From positions 364,414-428,413 of the forward strand of contig NZ_SGWR01000002.1 of assembly GCF_004217315.1 (NCBI RefSeq): a stretch of DNA of 64,000 bases. The letters run 5' to 3'. Below, piece after piece: positions 51,201 through 60,040 of the stretch (within the stretch, counting starts at the first letter, position 1; each line of letters begins with the position of its first letter). The notes under the pieces are model-generated. The model saw only the letters and a program-made list of their open reading frames with translations, did no database searches and was not told the DNA's origin. Made by a program: the position numbers and the translations under genes. The stretch is from Corticibacter populi. Lineage in GTDB: Bacteria > Pseudomonadota > Gammaproteobacteria > Burkholderiales > Burkholderiaceae_C.

Positions 51201-53666
51201 ATGAGCATCCTCGGCGAGGCCGGCAGCGCCGCGCAGACCCTCACGGAGAAAGCCACCGGGAACCCGCTGGGCAAGGCCCTTGACGCGCTGGCCGGCGGCC
51301 TGGCCGGTAGCGGTGGCAGCGCCGCCGCCGGCACGCCGCGCTTCGTGCAGGCCGGGCCCGTGGGGCAGGCCCAGCGTGTCAGCGCCTTCGCGCTGCAATC
51401 CATCACCAAGGGCATGCCGCCCCCCAAGACCGACCTGACCCTGCAGATCGACCGCCAGCTCCAGTTCCTGCACCTCTGCCATGCCCACCGCGCCGAGCCC
51501 GGGGACTTCCCCGGCGGTGCCACCGCACAGGGCACGGCCATGCGCGACGCGCTGGTGCGCGAGGCCGTGCTGCTGCATTCCTTCGTGCGCGGCACGCAAA
51601 ATGTGCTCGCCAAGGTCAAGGCCAGCAAGGGCGCCGCCGGCGCGATGCTCGACACCGCCGCTGCGCTGGCCGGCGGCAGCACGCAGGCAGCGCCCGGGCC
51701 CGAAGCGTTCGATGCCCTGCTGGCGAGCATCCGCGCCGCCATCGATCCGGTCAACCAGGCCGGCTTCGGCTATCCGGCCATTCACGCCGCCGGCGAGGCA
51801 CTGGGGCAGACCGCCGACGCCTATCATGCGCAGTGCAAGCCTGCGCTCCAGGCCGGCCAGGGCGGCGGGGCGGGTCTGCCCTCCATCCCCGGCCTCAGCA
51901 ACGCCCTTGGCAAGGCCGGCGTGCCCAAAGTCATCGAGAAAGTGCCGCAGTGGCTGTTCAAGGTGCAGGACGCCTACCTGGCCCTTCATGCCGCCACGCG
52001 CGAGGCCTATGAGTGGCCGCTGATGAAAATCAGCCATGACTACTCGCTGCAGGCCATCCGCGGACGCTGGCAGCCCAGTTACGACATCTGGCGTCTACGC
52101 AACCACGAGGCCACCGAGGCGGCCGTGCAGGACGACCCCAGCCTGGCCGAGAACCTGCTGGGCAACGGCATCGGCATGCTCGAGGACAAGCCCATCAACA
52201 ACCGGTATGGCTTCAGCGACATTCCCGGCCAGGGCCGCGACGCCAATGGCGACCCTGAGGACGGCAGCGTCATCGCATCACTGCAGAAGGCCCAGGGCGC
52301 CATTGCCGACAAGCGCCATGACGCGCAGGACAAAATGGCCGATCTCGTCGGCCTGCTGGCCACCGCCAGGGATGCCCAGGCCGACATGCCGCCCGAAGCC
52401 GTCGCCGCGCTGGCCCGCGCCTGCGCGCTGCTGCGCGGCGCGGGCCAGCAGGGCGATGCCAAATCCGCCGGCCTGCCGCCATTGGGCGAGGTGATCGCCA
52501 GCGCGCTGGGCCAGTCGCTGTGCAGCGGCAACTTGCCGGATTTCATGCGATGGTGGTGCGGCAGAATGGGCGGCATCACCACCGACCTGCTCGAAGGCGT
52601 GCTGCAGGCCGTGCATGGCAGCGCCAGCGGGCCGCATCCGGTGGTGGTGCTGACAGCCGTACACCACACCCTGGCCGACCAGCTGGTGGGCCTGCTGTTC
52701 GAGCTGGTGACGGGCCGCAAGCCGGGCGAGAACGACATGGGCGCCCAGCAGCAGGATGCCCGCTCGGCGGTGGACGACCTCGGCCAGCTCGATGTCGACG
52801 CGGCCTTCCGCAAGGCCCGCACGCTGGTGCCCGACAAGGACCAGGCGAGCAACCGGGCCGCCGACCTGCTCGGCCAGTTCCTGGCTGGCCAGGGCCGGCA
52901 TCTTGACGGCATCGTCTTCTTCGTCGCCAGCGAGTTGCACGAGGAACTGCTCGACGCCTGGATGGAAACCCGTGGCAAGAACGCCATGAGCATGGAAGCC
53001 TATCTGGGCCGCCTGCCCATGCTGGCCGCCACGCTCGCGCGCAACCTGATCTTTCCGGTGTTCAACCTGCTGCTCAAGGCCTTCGGCCTGGGCGACAAGC
53101 TCGCCGGCGCGGTGTGGGACCCCGTCAGCCAAGGCATCGGCCGCGTCGCCGACGCGGTCCAGACCGCCAAACAGACCAAGGATGACATCAACCAGGCCGG
53201 CAAGGACATCCGGGGCGCGAGTGAGCGTGTCGACGAGCAATTGTTCGGCGACGATGAAAACAGCACCATGAACCGGCTGGACGGCCACCGCAAGAACCTC
53301 AGCAGTGTCGACCAAACCGATGCCGCCGAGGGCTTCGACAGCAAGGACAAGCAGCTCGGCGACCTGGTGACGGACCTCAAGAACACCCCCGACGATGTGG
53401 CCCGCGCCGCCAAGGGCGAGCCCGATGCGCCGGCCGCTGGCGCTGGCGCTGGCGCCGGCTCCGGGCCAGCCGGCAAGGCCAACGGACCGCTGTCGGCGAT
53501 GCGCGAGTCGGCCGCGCAGGCGCAGCCCGTCACCAAGGCGCAACTGGACGGGGTCCGCACGCTCGCGGCAATGGCCGAGGCGGATTTTCTCCGGCTGCGC
53601 AAAGCGACCACACCGGCCCAGCCGCCACCGCCTGGATCACCCGCACCAGATCTGCCGGGCTTCTGA
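51201..53666 (+). CDS. 821-residue T6SS-linked protein of unknown function (candidate effector)
   Basis: No family was recognised. It starts with AGGAGAG upstream, 24 bp after the LysM gene, and ends the vgrG unit. Visible parts are a Gly/Ala-rich N terminus (about 1-45); a mostly helical region with FLHLCHAHRAEPGDFPGG, and NNRYGFSDIPGQGRDANGD; a possible membrane-interacting helix near 620-645 (AATLARNLIFPVFNLLLKAF) and a region VWDPVSQGIGRVADAVQTAK; then a charged, disordered-looking tail with GAGAG repeats ending PPPPGSPAPDLPGF. There is no signal peptide and no recognisable catalytic motif. Its position suggests a spike cargo, but no immunity-like gene follows: a repeat and opposite-strand metabolic genes come next. 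Confidence 0.6.
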   Translation: MSILGEAGSAAQTLTEKATGNPLGKALDALAGGLAGSGGSAAAGTPRFVQAGPVGQAQRVSAFALQSITKGMPPPKTDLTLQIDRQLQFLHLCHAHRAEPGDFPGGATAQGTAMRDALVREAVLLHSFVRGTQNVLAKVKASKGAAGAMLDTAAALAGGSTQAAPGPEAFDALLASIRAAIDPVNQAGFGYPAIHAAGEALGQTADAYHAQCKPALQAGQGGGAGLPSIPGLSNALGKAGVPKVIEKVPQWLFKVQDAYLALHAATREAYEWPLMKISHDYSLQAIRGRWQPSYDIWRLRNHEATEAAVQDDPSLAENLLGNGIGMLEDKPINNRYGFSDIPGQGRDANGDPEDGSVIASLQKAQGAIADKRHDAQDKMADLVGLLATARDAQADMPPEAVAALARACALLRGAGQQGDAKSAGLPPLGEVIASALGQSLCSGNLPDFMRWWCGRMGGITTDLLEGVLQAVHGSASGPHPVVVLTAVHHTLADQLVGLLFELVTGRKPGENDMGAQQQDARSAVDDLGQLDVDAAFRKARTLVPDKDQASNRAADLLGQFLAGQGRHLDGIVFFVASELHEELLDAWMETRGKNAMSMEAYLGRLPMLAATLARNLIFPVFNLLLKAFGLGDKLAGAVWDPVSQGIGRVADAVQTAKQTKDDINQAGKDIRGASERVDEQLFGDDENSTMNRLDGHRKNLSSVDQTDAAEGFDSKDKQLGDLVTDLKNTPDDVARAAKGEPDAPAAGAGAGAGSGPAGKANGPLSAMRESAAQAQPVTKAQLDGVRTLAAMAEADFLRLRKATTPAQPPPPGSPAPDLPGF

Positions 53667-53850
53667 GAACCTGTTCAAAGTCTTGGCATGAGAGCCGTTG
53701 TGGTTGAAAGGTTGTGGCTGCAAGGCGCAAAACGCAGCCGGGCTGGTGGCCCGGCGAGGCTTTGCAACGCCGCAGACGCAGCATTTCAGCCGCACCCCAC
53801 AGGGCATGGCGTTGCCATGCGGATCCATGCAGAGACTTTGAACAGGTTCT
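53666..53850. repeat. AGAACCTGTTCA-family intergenic repeat, copy 3 (full palindromic unit)
   Basis: Left arm 53666-53690 (AGAACCTGTTCAAAGTCTTG onward) and right arm 53826-53850 are 25-bp inverted repeats with two mismatches; 135 bp lie between them. The left arm overlaps the final A of the stop codon at 53664-53666. No gene is apparent inside. Confidence 0.75.
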
Positions 53851-53935
53851 AAGAGCGTATTCAAAGTCTCGGCGCGCTTGCCGTTGTGCGTGAAAGCTCG
53901 TAAACAGGTACTCAGAAGCCGCAACAAGGCCTGCC
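53851..53935. repeat. Second repeat unit following copy 3
   Basis: AAGAGCGTATTCAAAGTCTC and the following bases up to TTGCCGTTGTGC closely match 40325-40373 after copy 2. A partial inward copy of the arm (AACAGGTACTCAG) ends it near 53927. It completes the 282-bp gap before the SDR gene. Confidence 0.6.
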
Positions 53936-53948
53936 GCGCGTTCAGCGT

Positions 53949-54869
53949 TCAGCCTCCGGCCCGCAACTGCGCCCGCAGCTGCTCGCCCAGTTCCGGCTTG
54001 TGCGCGAACGGGTCGGTCGGGTTGCGCGCCTGCACCACGTCTTCCAGACGGGTCTGCACCGCGCCCAGCGCCTGCGGGTGGCTGTAGATGTAGAACTGGT
54101 CGGCCTCGAGTGCATCGAAGACCTTTTGAGCAACCTCTGCCGCACTGACCTTGCCCGACTGGATCGCCTTGCGCGCCATGGCTTCGCCGATCAGCTGGCT
54201 TTGCGTCGGCTGGTGGGAGGCCAGCGCATCGGGGCGGTTGCGCTCGCTCTGGCCGATGCCGGTGGGCACGAAATACGGGCACAGCACGCTGGCGCCGATC
54301 TGCCCGGTCACCAGCCGCAGGTCCTGATAGAGCGTCTCGGTCAGCGCCACCACGGCGTGCTTGCTGACGTTGTAGATGCCCATGTTGGGCGGGGTCAGCA
54401 GGCCGGCCATGCTGGCGGTGTTGACGATGTGCCCGCGCCAGGCCGGGTCGGCCCGGGCGGCGGCGAGCATCATCGGCGTGAAGAAGTGCACGCCATGCAC
54501 CACCCCCATCAGGTTCACGCCCAGCACCCAATGCCACTCCTGCAGGCTGTTCTCCCACACCAGGCCGCCGGCGGACACGCCGGCGTTGTTGAACACGAAA
54601 TGCGGCGCGCCGAACTGCAGTTGCACCGCCTCGGCCAGATCCCGCATGGCAGCGGCATCCGACACGTCCACCCGGCGCGCCAGCAGCTGCGCGCCGGCCG
54701 CCTGCAGCTGCGGCTGCAGTTCGGCCACGGCCTGGTCCAGCGCATCCTGCTGCACGTCCACCAGCACCAGGTTCATGCCGCGCGCGGCGCCAATGCGCGC
54801 GCATTCCAGCCCGAAGCCCGAGCCGGCGCCGGTGAGCACCGCCGTGCGGCCCTGAAATTGCTTGATCAT
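53949..54869 (-). CDS. Short-chain dehydrogenase/reductase (SDR)
   Basis: 306 residues. Rossmann motif TGAGSGFG (residues 13-20), NNAGVSAG, NTASMAG with the catalytic Ser region, and YNVSK (catalytic Tyr and Lys). A C-terminal tail of about 60 residues is longer than in minimal SDRs. It would oxidise or reduce an alcohol/ketone with NAD(P)(H). It is the last gene of a leftward catabolic cluster; a palindromic repeat separates it from the MDR gene. Substrate unknown. Confidence 0.82.
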   Translation of the reverse strand: MIKQFQGRTAVLTGAGSGFGLECARIGAARGMNLVLVDVQQDALDQAVAELQPQLQAAGAQLLARRVDVSDAAAMRDLAEAVQLQFGAPHFVFNNAGVSAGGLVWENSLQEWHWVLGVNLMGVVHGVHFFTPMMLAAARADPAWRGHIVNTASMAGLLTPPNMGIYNVSKHAVVALTETLYQDLRLVTGQIGASVLCPYFVPTGIGQSERNRPDALASHQPTQSQLIGEAMARKAIQSGKVSAAEVAQKVFDALEADQFYIYSHPQALGAVQTRLEDVVQARNPTDPFAHKPELGEQLRAQLRAGG

Positions 54870-54955
54870 CTGTTTGTCTCCTTGTGGTTTTTGTTGTGCC
54901 TGTGCCTCCGGCGCCGCCCGGCCGACTGGATATCGGCAGCGTCAGTGGCGGCATC

Positions 54956-55008
54956 AGAACCTGTTCACGGTCTTTCCGTGGTCCACCGAAAGACCGTGAA
55001 CAGGTTCT
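54956..55008. repeat. Perfect 21-bp palindrome, copy 4 of the AGAACCTGTTCA family
   Basis: Arms 54956-54976 and 54988-55008 (AGAACCTGTTCACGGTCTTT plus C) are perfectly complementary, with an 11-base loop that itself holds GTGG-T-CCAC. The right arm overlaps the stop codon of the leftward MDR gene. The transcript would form a very stable hairpin, so it may act as a terminator or processing signal between the MDR and SDR genes. Confidence 0.8.
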
Positions 55009-56027
55009 CAGATCAGCTTCACGAGCTGCTTGCCGAAGTTGCGGCCCTTGAGCATGCCGAGGAAGGCCTGCGGCGCCGCTTCGATGCCCTCGGCGACGGA
55101 TTCGCGCGGGCGCAGTTTGCCGGTAGCAACCAGTTCGCCCAGTTCCTTCAGGGCCGGTGGCCAGACGTCCATGTGCTCGCTGACGATGAAGCCCTCGATG
55201 CGCATGCGGTTGATGAGGATCAGCGCCGGATTGGCCATCGGCAGCGGCTGGCCGTCGTAGCCGGCGATCAGACCGCACACCGCGATGCGCGAGAAGGCAT
55301 TGGCGCGCAGCATGACGGCATCGAGGATCCAGCCGCCGACGTTCTCGAAGTGGCCGTCGATGCCGTCGGGGCAGGCGTCCTTGAGGGCCTTGGCGAGGGA
55401 GCGCACGTCGCCATCGTGGGCCTTGTAGTCGATGCACACGTCAAAGCCCAGCTCCTGCTCGGCATAGCGGCATTTCTCCGGCCCGCCGGCAATGCCGACG
55501 ACACGGCAGCCGCGCGCCTTGGCCAGCGCCGCGTAGGCGCTGCCGACAGCGCCCGAAGCGGCGGTGACGGTGACGGTCTGGCCGGGCTTGGGGTCGATGA
55601 TCCTGACCAGGCCGTAATACGCCGTCACGCCCGGCATGCCGACCGCGCCCAGGTAGGCCGAAAGCGGCACGCGGCGGGTATCGACCTTGCGCAGCACACC
55701 GGGCTGGCCGGCATCGACCACGCTGTATTCCTGCCAGCCGCCCATGCCGACCACGGCATCGCCCGGCGCATAGTCCGGGTGGCGACTCTCGGCGACCTCG
55801 CCAACGGTGCCGCCGATCATCACCTCGCCGAGCGGCTGCGAGGCCGCATAGCTCTTGGAGTCGTTCATGCGCCCGCGCATGTAGGGGTCGAGGCTGAGAT
55901 AGTGGTGGCGCACCAGCACCTGGCCATCGGCCAGTGGCGGGGTTTCGGTGGCCACCAGCTTGAAGTTGGCGGCGGATGCTTCGCCCTGCGGGCGGTTGTC
56001 GAGCAGGATCTGGCGGTTGCTGGGCAT
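55008..56027 (-). CDS. MDR-superfamily NADP-dependent oxidoreductase (CurA/leukotriene-reductase type)
   Basis: 339 residues. N terminus RQILLDNRPQGEASAANFKL, LSLDPYMRGRMND and YAPGDAVVGMGGWQEY are typical of zinc-free enoyl/alkenal reductases of the MDR family; the nucleotide-binding motif is TAASGAVGSAYAALAKARGC, and DGHFENVGGWILDAV follows. These enzymes reduce alpha,beta-unsaturated carbonyl compounds with NADPH. Its stop is embedded in a palindromic repeat. It probably belongs to the same leftward cluster as the thioesterase and acyl-CoA dehydrogenase genes. Confidence 0.86.
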   Translation of the reverse strand: MPSNRQILLDNRPQGEASAANFKLVATETPPLADGQVLVRHHYLSLDPYMRGRMNDSKSYAASQPLGEVMIGGTVGEVAESRHPDYAPGDAVVGMGGWQEYSVVDAGQPGVLRKVDTRRVPLSAYLGAVGMPGVTAYYGLVRIIDPKPGQTVTVTAASGAVGSAYAALAKARGCRVVGIAGGPEKCRYAEQELGFDVCIDYKAHDGDVRSLAKALKDACPDGIDGHFENVGGWILDAVMLRANAFSRIAVCGLIAGYDGQPLPMANPALILINRMRIEGFIVSEHMDVWPPALKELGELVATGKLRPRESVAEGIEAAPQAFLGMLKGRNFGKQLVKLI

Positions 56028-56095
56028 GGAGTCTCCTTCGGTGATGGTGGTGGTGATGCGATGCGTGGTGGGTGAGGCCGGACCGGCCCCGTCGA

Positions 56096-56521
56096 TCAGG
56101 CGGCGATGCCGCTGCCGGTGCCAAGCTCGGCCGGCGCCGGCCGCGGGCGCAGCGTGAAGGTGCCGGTGGCGTGGGCGCAGACCTGGTCGTCCCCGTTCAG
56201 CACGGAGGCCTCCAGAAACACCAGCGAGCGCGTGCGGTGCAACACCTGGCCCCGCGCGCTGAGCACGCCGATGGCCGGACGCATGAACGAGGTCTTCATC
56301 TCGATGGTGATGCCGCCGATGCCCGGCTGCGCCGGGTCCATCGCGGCGACCGCCATGGCCACGTCCAGCAGCGTCATCACCGCTCCGCCGTGCGCCATGC
56401 CGTAGGAGTTGCCATGCTCGGGCCGCGGCGCGAAGCGCAGCAGCGACCGCCCATCGCCGAATTCGACAATTTCAAGGCCCAGGTGCTTGACGAACGGAAT
56501 CTCGAAACCGGCTTGCGACAT
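56096..56521 (-). CDS. PaaI-type hotdog acyl-CoA thioesterase
   Basis: 141 residues, one hotdog domain. Motifs: HGNSYGMAHGGAVMTLLDVA (catalytic HGG.. helix), GITIEMKTSFMRPA, and VLHRTRSLVFLEASVLNGD. Such enzymes release CoA from aryl- or acyl-CoA intermediates. In the leftward cluster, 68 bp before the MDR gene and 26 bp after the second SDR gene, it fits a pathway handling CoA thioesters. Substrate unknown. Confidence 0.84.
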   Translation of the reverse strand: MSQAGFEIPFVKHLGLEIVEFGDGRSLLRFAPRPEHGNSYGMAHGGAVMTLLDVAMAVAAMDPAQPGIGGITIEMKTSFMRPAIGVLSARGQVLHRTRSLVFLEASVLNGDDQVCAHATGTFTLRPRPAPAELGTGSGIAA

Positions 56522-56547
56522 GGCTGCTCCCGTGGTGGTGCGCCAGC

Positions 56548-57342
56548 TCAGGCGCCGCCGACGGCAGAGACGCCGCCATCGACGGCCAGCCATTGGCCGG
56601 TGATGTGCTTGCCGGCATCCGAGGCATAGAGCAGCGTGATGCCCTTGAGGTCCTCGTCGTCGCCCAGGCGGGCCAGCGGCGCATGACCCGCCACCGCGTC
56701 GGCGCCGCCCATGGCCTGCAGCGTGCCGGCCGTCATCTTGCTGGGGAAGAAGCCCGGGCAGATGGCGTTGACGCGGATGTTGTAGCGGCCCCATTCGGCC
56801 GCCAGCGCGCGGGTGAAGTTGAGGACGGCCCCCTTGGAGGTGTTGTAGGCAATCGTCGTCATGCCCGACGGGTTGCCGCCCAGCCCGGCGATCGACGCGA
56901 TGTTGATGATGCTGCCGCGGCGGCGCTCGATCATGCCCTGCCTGGCCACCAGCTGGCTGAGCAGGAAATAGCCGCGCACGTTGAGGTTCATGACCTTGTC
57001 CCAGGCTTCGAGCGGGTGGTCCTCGGCCGGCGCGCCCCAGGTGGCGCCAGCGTTGTTGACCAGCACGTCGATGGCACCGAACTGCGCATGCGCATGCCCG
57101 GCCAGGCGGGCCAGATCCTCCGGATTGGCGGCATCGGCGGCCAGCCAACTCGCATCGATGCCGGCGGCCTGCAGCTCGGCGGCGGCCTGCTCCAGGTCGT
57201 GCGCCTTGCGCGAGCTGATCAGCACCCGCGCGCCGGCCTCGCCCAGCGCATGGGCCATTTGCAGCCCGAGGCCGCGCGAGCCGCCAGTGACGACGGCGGT
57301 CTTGCCGGAGAGATCGAACAATTGCTGGACGGTGCGGGTCAT
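56548..57342 (-). CDS. SDR-family oxidoreductase (FabG-like)
   Basis: 264 residues from the ATG at 57342, with AGGAG upstream. Motifs: TGGSRGLGLQ (cofactor), VLVNNAGATWG, NIASIAGLGG (Ser), YNTSKGAVLNFTRALA (Tyr, Lys), and the C-terminal HITGQWLAVDGG typical of 3-ketoacyl/3-hydroxyacyl reductases. It probably acts on a hydroxyacyl or cyclic alcohol intermediate of the cluster's pathway. Adjacent thioesterase gene is 26 bp downstream; the Dabb gene lies 106 bp upstream. Confidence 0.87.
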   Translation of the reverse strand: MTRTVQQLFDLSGKTAVVTGGSRGLGLQMAHALGEAGARVLISSRKAHDLEQAAAELQAAGIDASWLAADAANPEDLARLAGHAHAQFGAIDVLVNNAGATWGAPAEDHPLEAWDKVMNLNVRGYFLLSQLVARQGMIERRRGSIINIASIAGLGGNPSGMTTIAYNTSKGAVLNFTRALAAEWGRYNIRVNAICPGFFPSKMTAGTLQAMGGADAVAGHAPLARLGDDEDLKGITLLYASDAGKHITGQWLAVDGGVSAVGGA

Positions 57343-57448
57343 GGTGTGTCTCCTGATGGTTCTTGGTCGTTGAGGGTCTTGATGATGGTCATGCACGCGG
57401 CGGCGGCGACGGCCGCGGCGCGCCATGCCGCGGGGCGCGCAGGTCAAT

Positions 57449-57769
57449 TCATGACTCGTAATCCATGCACTGGCGCGCCTCGCGCACCGCGCCGATGAAG
57501 CCCTTGATGGCAACATGCTCGGGATGGTCCTGGTAGGCGTCGAGCGCGGCGCGGTCGGCGAACTCGCTCAGCAGGATCACGTCATAGGTGGCCTCCAGCC
57601 CCTTGGCGGCGGCGTCGGCAGCCGTGGCCACCTCGAAGCGCAGCGTGCCGGGCACCAGGTCGGCGCAGGCCAGCAGCTTCTCCTTCATGCGCTGGATGTT
57701 GGTGGCCTTGTCGGCGCCTTCGGCCTGTTCGTGCAGCTTCCAGATGACGATGTGCTTGATGGTACTCAT
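57449..57769 (-). CDS. Dabb-family (stress-response alpha/beta barrel) protein
   Basis: 106 residues: IKHIVIWKLHEQAEG at the start, KEKLLACADLVPGTLRFEV, and the end DAYQDHPEHVAIKGFIGAV. This is the dimeric ferredoxin-like Dabb fold, seen in small proteins of varied or unknown function, some enzymatic. It starts 3 bp after the acyl-CoA dehydrogenase gene and so belongs to the same unit. Confidence 0.85.
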   Translation of the reverse strand: MSTIKHIVIWKLHEQAEGADKATNIQRMKEKLLACADLVPGTLRFEVATAADAAAKGLEATYDVILLSEFADRAALDAYQDHPEHVAIKGFIGAVREARQCMDYES

Positions 57770-57772
57770 GGT

Positions 57773-59617
57773 TCAAAATCCTTCTTCGATGAGGTCGACA
57801 CAAGTGGTGTCGCCCGTTTGTACCACTTGCAGCCAGGCACCGATCTTTGGCAGCTCGTAATGAAAGAAAAACCGCGCGGCGGCCAGCCGGCCCTGTGCGC
57901 GGACATCGCGGGCATCGCCCTCCTGCTCCAGCGTGGCGCAGGCCACGTCCAGCCAGATCCAGGCCAGCACCACGTGACCGAAGGCCTGCATGTAAGGCAC
58001 GGCATTGGCCAGCGTGCGGTTCGCGTCGCCCGTCACACCGGCCCAATGCCAGGCCTGCTCGGTAGCCTGCAGCACCGCGTCCCAGGCCTGCCGCAACTGC
58101 TGCCCGTAGCCGGCCAGCGGCGCATGCGCGCCGGCCCGTTCCGCAGTGGCCTGTATGCGCGCGGTCAGCAGCTGCAGGCCCCGGCCACCGGCCATGCGCA
58201 CCTTGCGGCCCAGCAGATCGTTGGCCTGGATGCCGTGGGTGCCCTCGTGGATCATGTTCAGGCGGTTGTCGCGCCAGTATTGCTCGACCGGGAAATCGCG
58301 CGTATAGCCGTAGCCGCCATGGACCTGGATGGCCAGCGAATTGGCCTCCAGGCACCACTCGCTCGGCCAGCTCTTGGCGATCGGCGTGAGCAGCTCCAGC
58401 AGCAGCCCGGCCTCGGCCGCAGCAGCCGCTTCGCCGCTGTGCTGCTCGTCCACCAGCCGCGCCGCATAGAGGTTGAGCGCCAGCGCGCCTTCCGCATAGG
58501 CTTTCTGCGCCAGCAGCATGCGCCGCACGTCGGCATGGCCGATGATGGGCACCTGTGGCGCCGCGGCATTCTTGCCGGCCTCGCCCAGCAGGCGCCCCTG
58601 CGGGCGGTTCTTCGCATACTCCAGGCTGGCCTCGTAGCCGGCAAAACCCAGCATGGTCGCGGCCATGCCGATGGCGATGCGCGCCTCGTTCATCATGTGG
58701 AACATGTAGCGCAGGCCTTCGCCCGCGTTGCCGACGCGATAGCCGATGGCGCCAGCCGCACCGCGCACGGGGTAGCGGCCCTCGCCGAAGTTGAGCAGCG
58801 TGTTGGTGGTACCGCGCCAGCCCAGCTTGTGGTTCAGGCCGGCAAGCGCCACGTCGTTGCGCTCGCCGGTGAGCTGGCCATCCACATCCACCAGCTTCTT
58901 GGGCACGATGAAGAGCGAAATGCCCTTGACGCCAGGCACCAGCCTGCCGTTCGCGTCCGGGATCTTGGCCAGCACCAGATGCACGATGTTCTCGGAGAGC
59001 TCATGATCGCCCGAGGATATCCACATCTTGTTGCCGGTCAGCCGGTAGCGTGGGCCGAGCGGGTCCGACTCGTAGTCGGCACCATCGGGCACGGCGCGGG
59101 TGGCCACGTCGCTCAGCGAGGAGCCGGCCTGCGGTTCCGATAGGCACATGGTGCCAGTGAATCGGCCATCGAACTCGTTGCGCGCAAACACCTGTTTCTG
59201 CAACGCCGAACCATGCGCCATCAGCAGGTTGGCATTGCCGCTGGTGAGCATGTTCGAGCCGATGCTGATCGAGGCCTTGGCAAAGAAGGTGTTGGCAGCC
59301 GACTCGACAACGAACGGCAATTGCATGCCGCCGATATCGTAGTCCTGCGCGGCGCTGAGCATGCCCGACTCGGCATAGGCACGGCGCGCCTCGCAGGTGG
59401 CTTGCGGCAGGATCACCTTCTCGCCATCGAAGCGCGGCTCCTCGGTGTCGACCAGCCGGTTGAAAGGTGCGAACTTGTCGGCAGCGATGCGCGCGCAGGT
59501 CTCGAACACCGCGTCGAAAGTCTCGCGCGAATGCTCGGCATAGCGCGGGCGCTGGTTCAGGCGCTCGGCATCCAGCCATTGGTAGAGCAGGAAATCCAGG
59601 GTGGCGCGCAGGCTCAT
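57773..59617 (-). CDS. Acyl-CoA dehydrogenase, long C-terminal type
   Basis: 614 residues, longer than the usual 380-400. FAD/acyl-binding motifs include TGTMCLSEPQAGSSLSD, YRLTGNKMWISSGDHE, GLNHKLGWRGTTN and, near residue 450, IQVHGGYGYTRDFPVEQY; MIHEGTHGIQANDLLGRK supplies the catalytic Glu. The extra C-terminal domain is that of the DmdC-like/AidB-like long acyl-CoA dehydrogenases. It would introduce a double bond into an acyl-CoA. It heads the leftward cluster; no electron-transfer flavoprotein or CoA ligase gene is within the window. Confidence 0.88.
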   Translation of the reverse strand: MSLRATLDFLLYQWLDAERLNQRPRYAEHSRETFDAVFETCARIAADKFAPFNRLVDTEEPRFDGEKVILPQATCEARRAYAESGMLSAAQDYDIGGMQLPFVVESAANTFFAKASISIGSNMLTSGNANLLMAHGSALQKQVFARNEFDGRFTGTMCLSEPQAGSSLSDVATRAVPDGADYESDPLGPRYRLTGNKMWISSGDHELSENIVHLVLAKIPDANGRLVPGVKGISLFIVPKKLVDVDGQLTGERNDVALAGLNHKLGWRGTTNTLLNFGEGRYPVRGAAGAIGYRVGNAGEGLRYMFHMMNEARIAIGMAATMLGFAGYEASLEYAKNRPQGRLLGEAGKNAAAPQVPIIGHADVRRMLLAQKAYAEGALALNLYAARLVDEQHSGEAAAAAEAGLLLELLTPIAKSWPSEWCLEANSLAIQVHGGYGYTRDFPVEQYWRDNRLNMIHEGTHGIQANDLLGRKVRMAGGRGLQLLTARIQATAERAGAHAPLAGYGQQLRQAWDAVLQATEQAWHWAGVTGDANRTLANAVPYMQAFGHVVLAWIWLDVACATLEQEGDARDVRAQGRLAAARFFFHYELPKIGAWLQVVQTGDTTCVDLIEEGF

Positions 59618-59743
59618 GGAACGACCTCATGTCAACAGATTGGCGGCCATGCTACTGCGCGCCGCCTCCATTGCCAGTCACCTGTGCAACGCACCGCGGG
59701 CCTTGCCCTTGCTCCAACCCCCGTCGCTGCCTCTGCGGCCATG

Positions 59744-59770
59744 AAAAAGGGGGGCCCTAGGCCCCCCTTT
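59744..59770 (-). terminator. Rho-independent terminator after the DUF1328 gene
   Basis: On the minus strand AAAGGGGGG, a 7-base loop, CCCCCC followed by five T residues. It lies 85 bp downstream of the DUF1328 stop and before the acyl-CoA dehydrogenase gene, and it is nearly symmetrical, so it could work in both directions. The rest of 59618-59854 shows nothing else. Confidence 0.8.
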
Positions 59771-59854
59771 GCCGATAGACCTGCCGGCCGGCTTGAAGAC
59801 CGCCCGGCACACATTCCGGTACCGGCTGCGGACCAAACGGCTGGCTGGCGCTGG

Positions 59855-60040
59855 CTACTTCATGATGCTGTTGACCGCGCCCACCCCCAGCAGCGCCAGC
59901 ACGACGAAGATGGCGGCGATGACCAGGAACAGCACGAAGAGAAACTTGGCGATGCCGGCGGCACCCGCGGCAATCCCGGTAAAGCCGAAGGCACCGGCGA
60001 TCAGCGCGACAACGGCAAAGATGATGGCCCATTTGAGCAT
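59855..60040 (-). CDS. DUF1328 small membrane protein
   Basis: 61 residues from the ATG at 60040 (AGGAG upstream); the open frame extends further but without family sequence. Two membrane segments: [19 protein letters not shown] and [20 protein letters not shown]. These tiny inner-membrane proteins (YtjA type) are common in proteobacteria and have no established function, though some are stress-induced. It stands alone with its own terminator. Confidence 0.88.
   Translation of the reverse strand: MLKWAIIFAVVALIAGAFGFTGIAAGAAGIAKFLFVLFLVIAAIFVVLALLGVGAVNSIMK

Noticed and set aside
54956..55008. Possible CRISPR repeat or attachment site
   Set aside because: A single palindrome without spacers or array; it belongs to the dispersed stop-codon repeat family.
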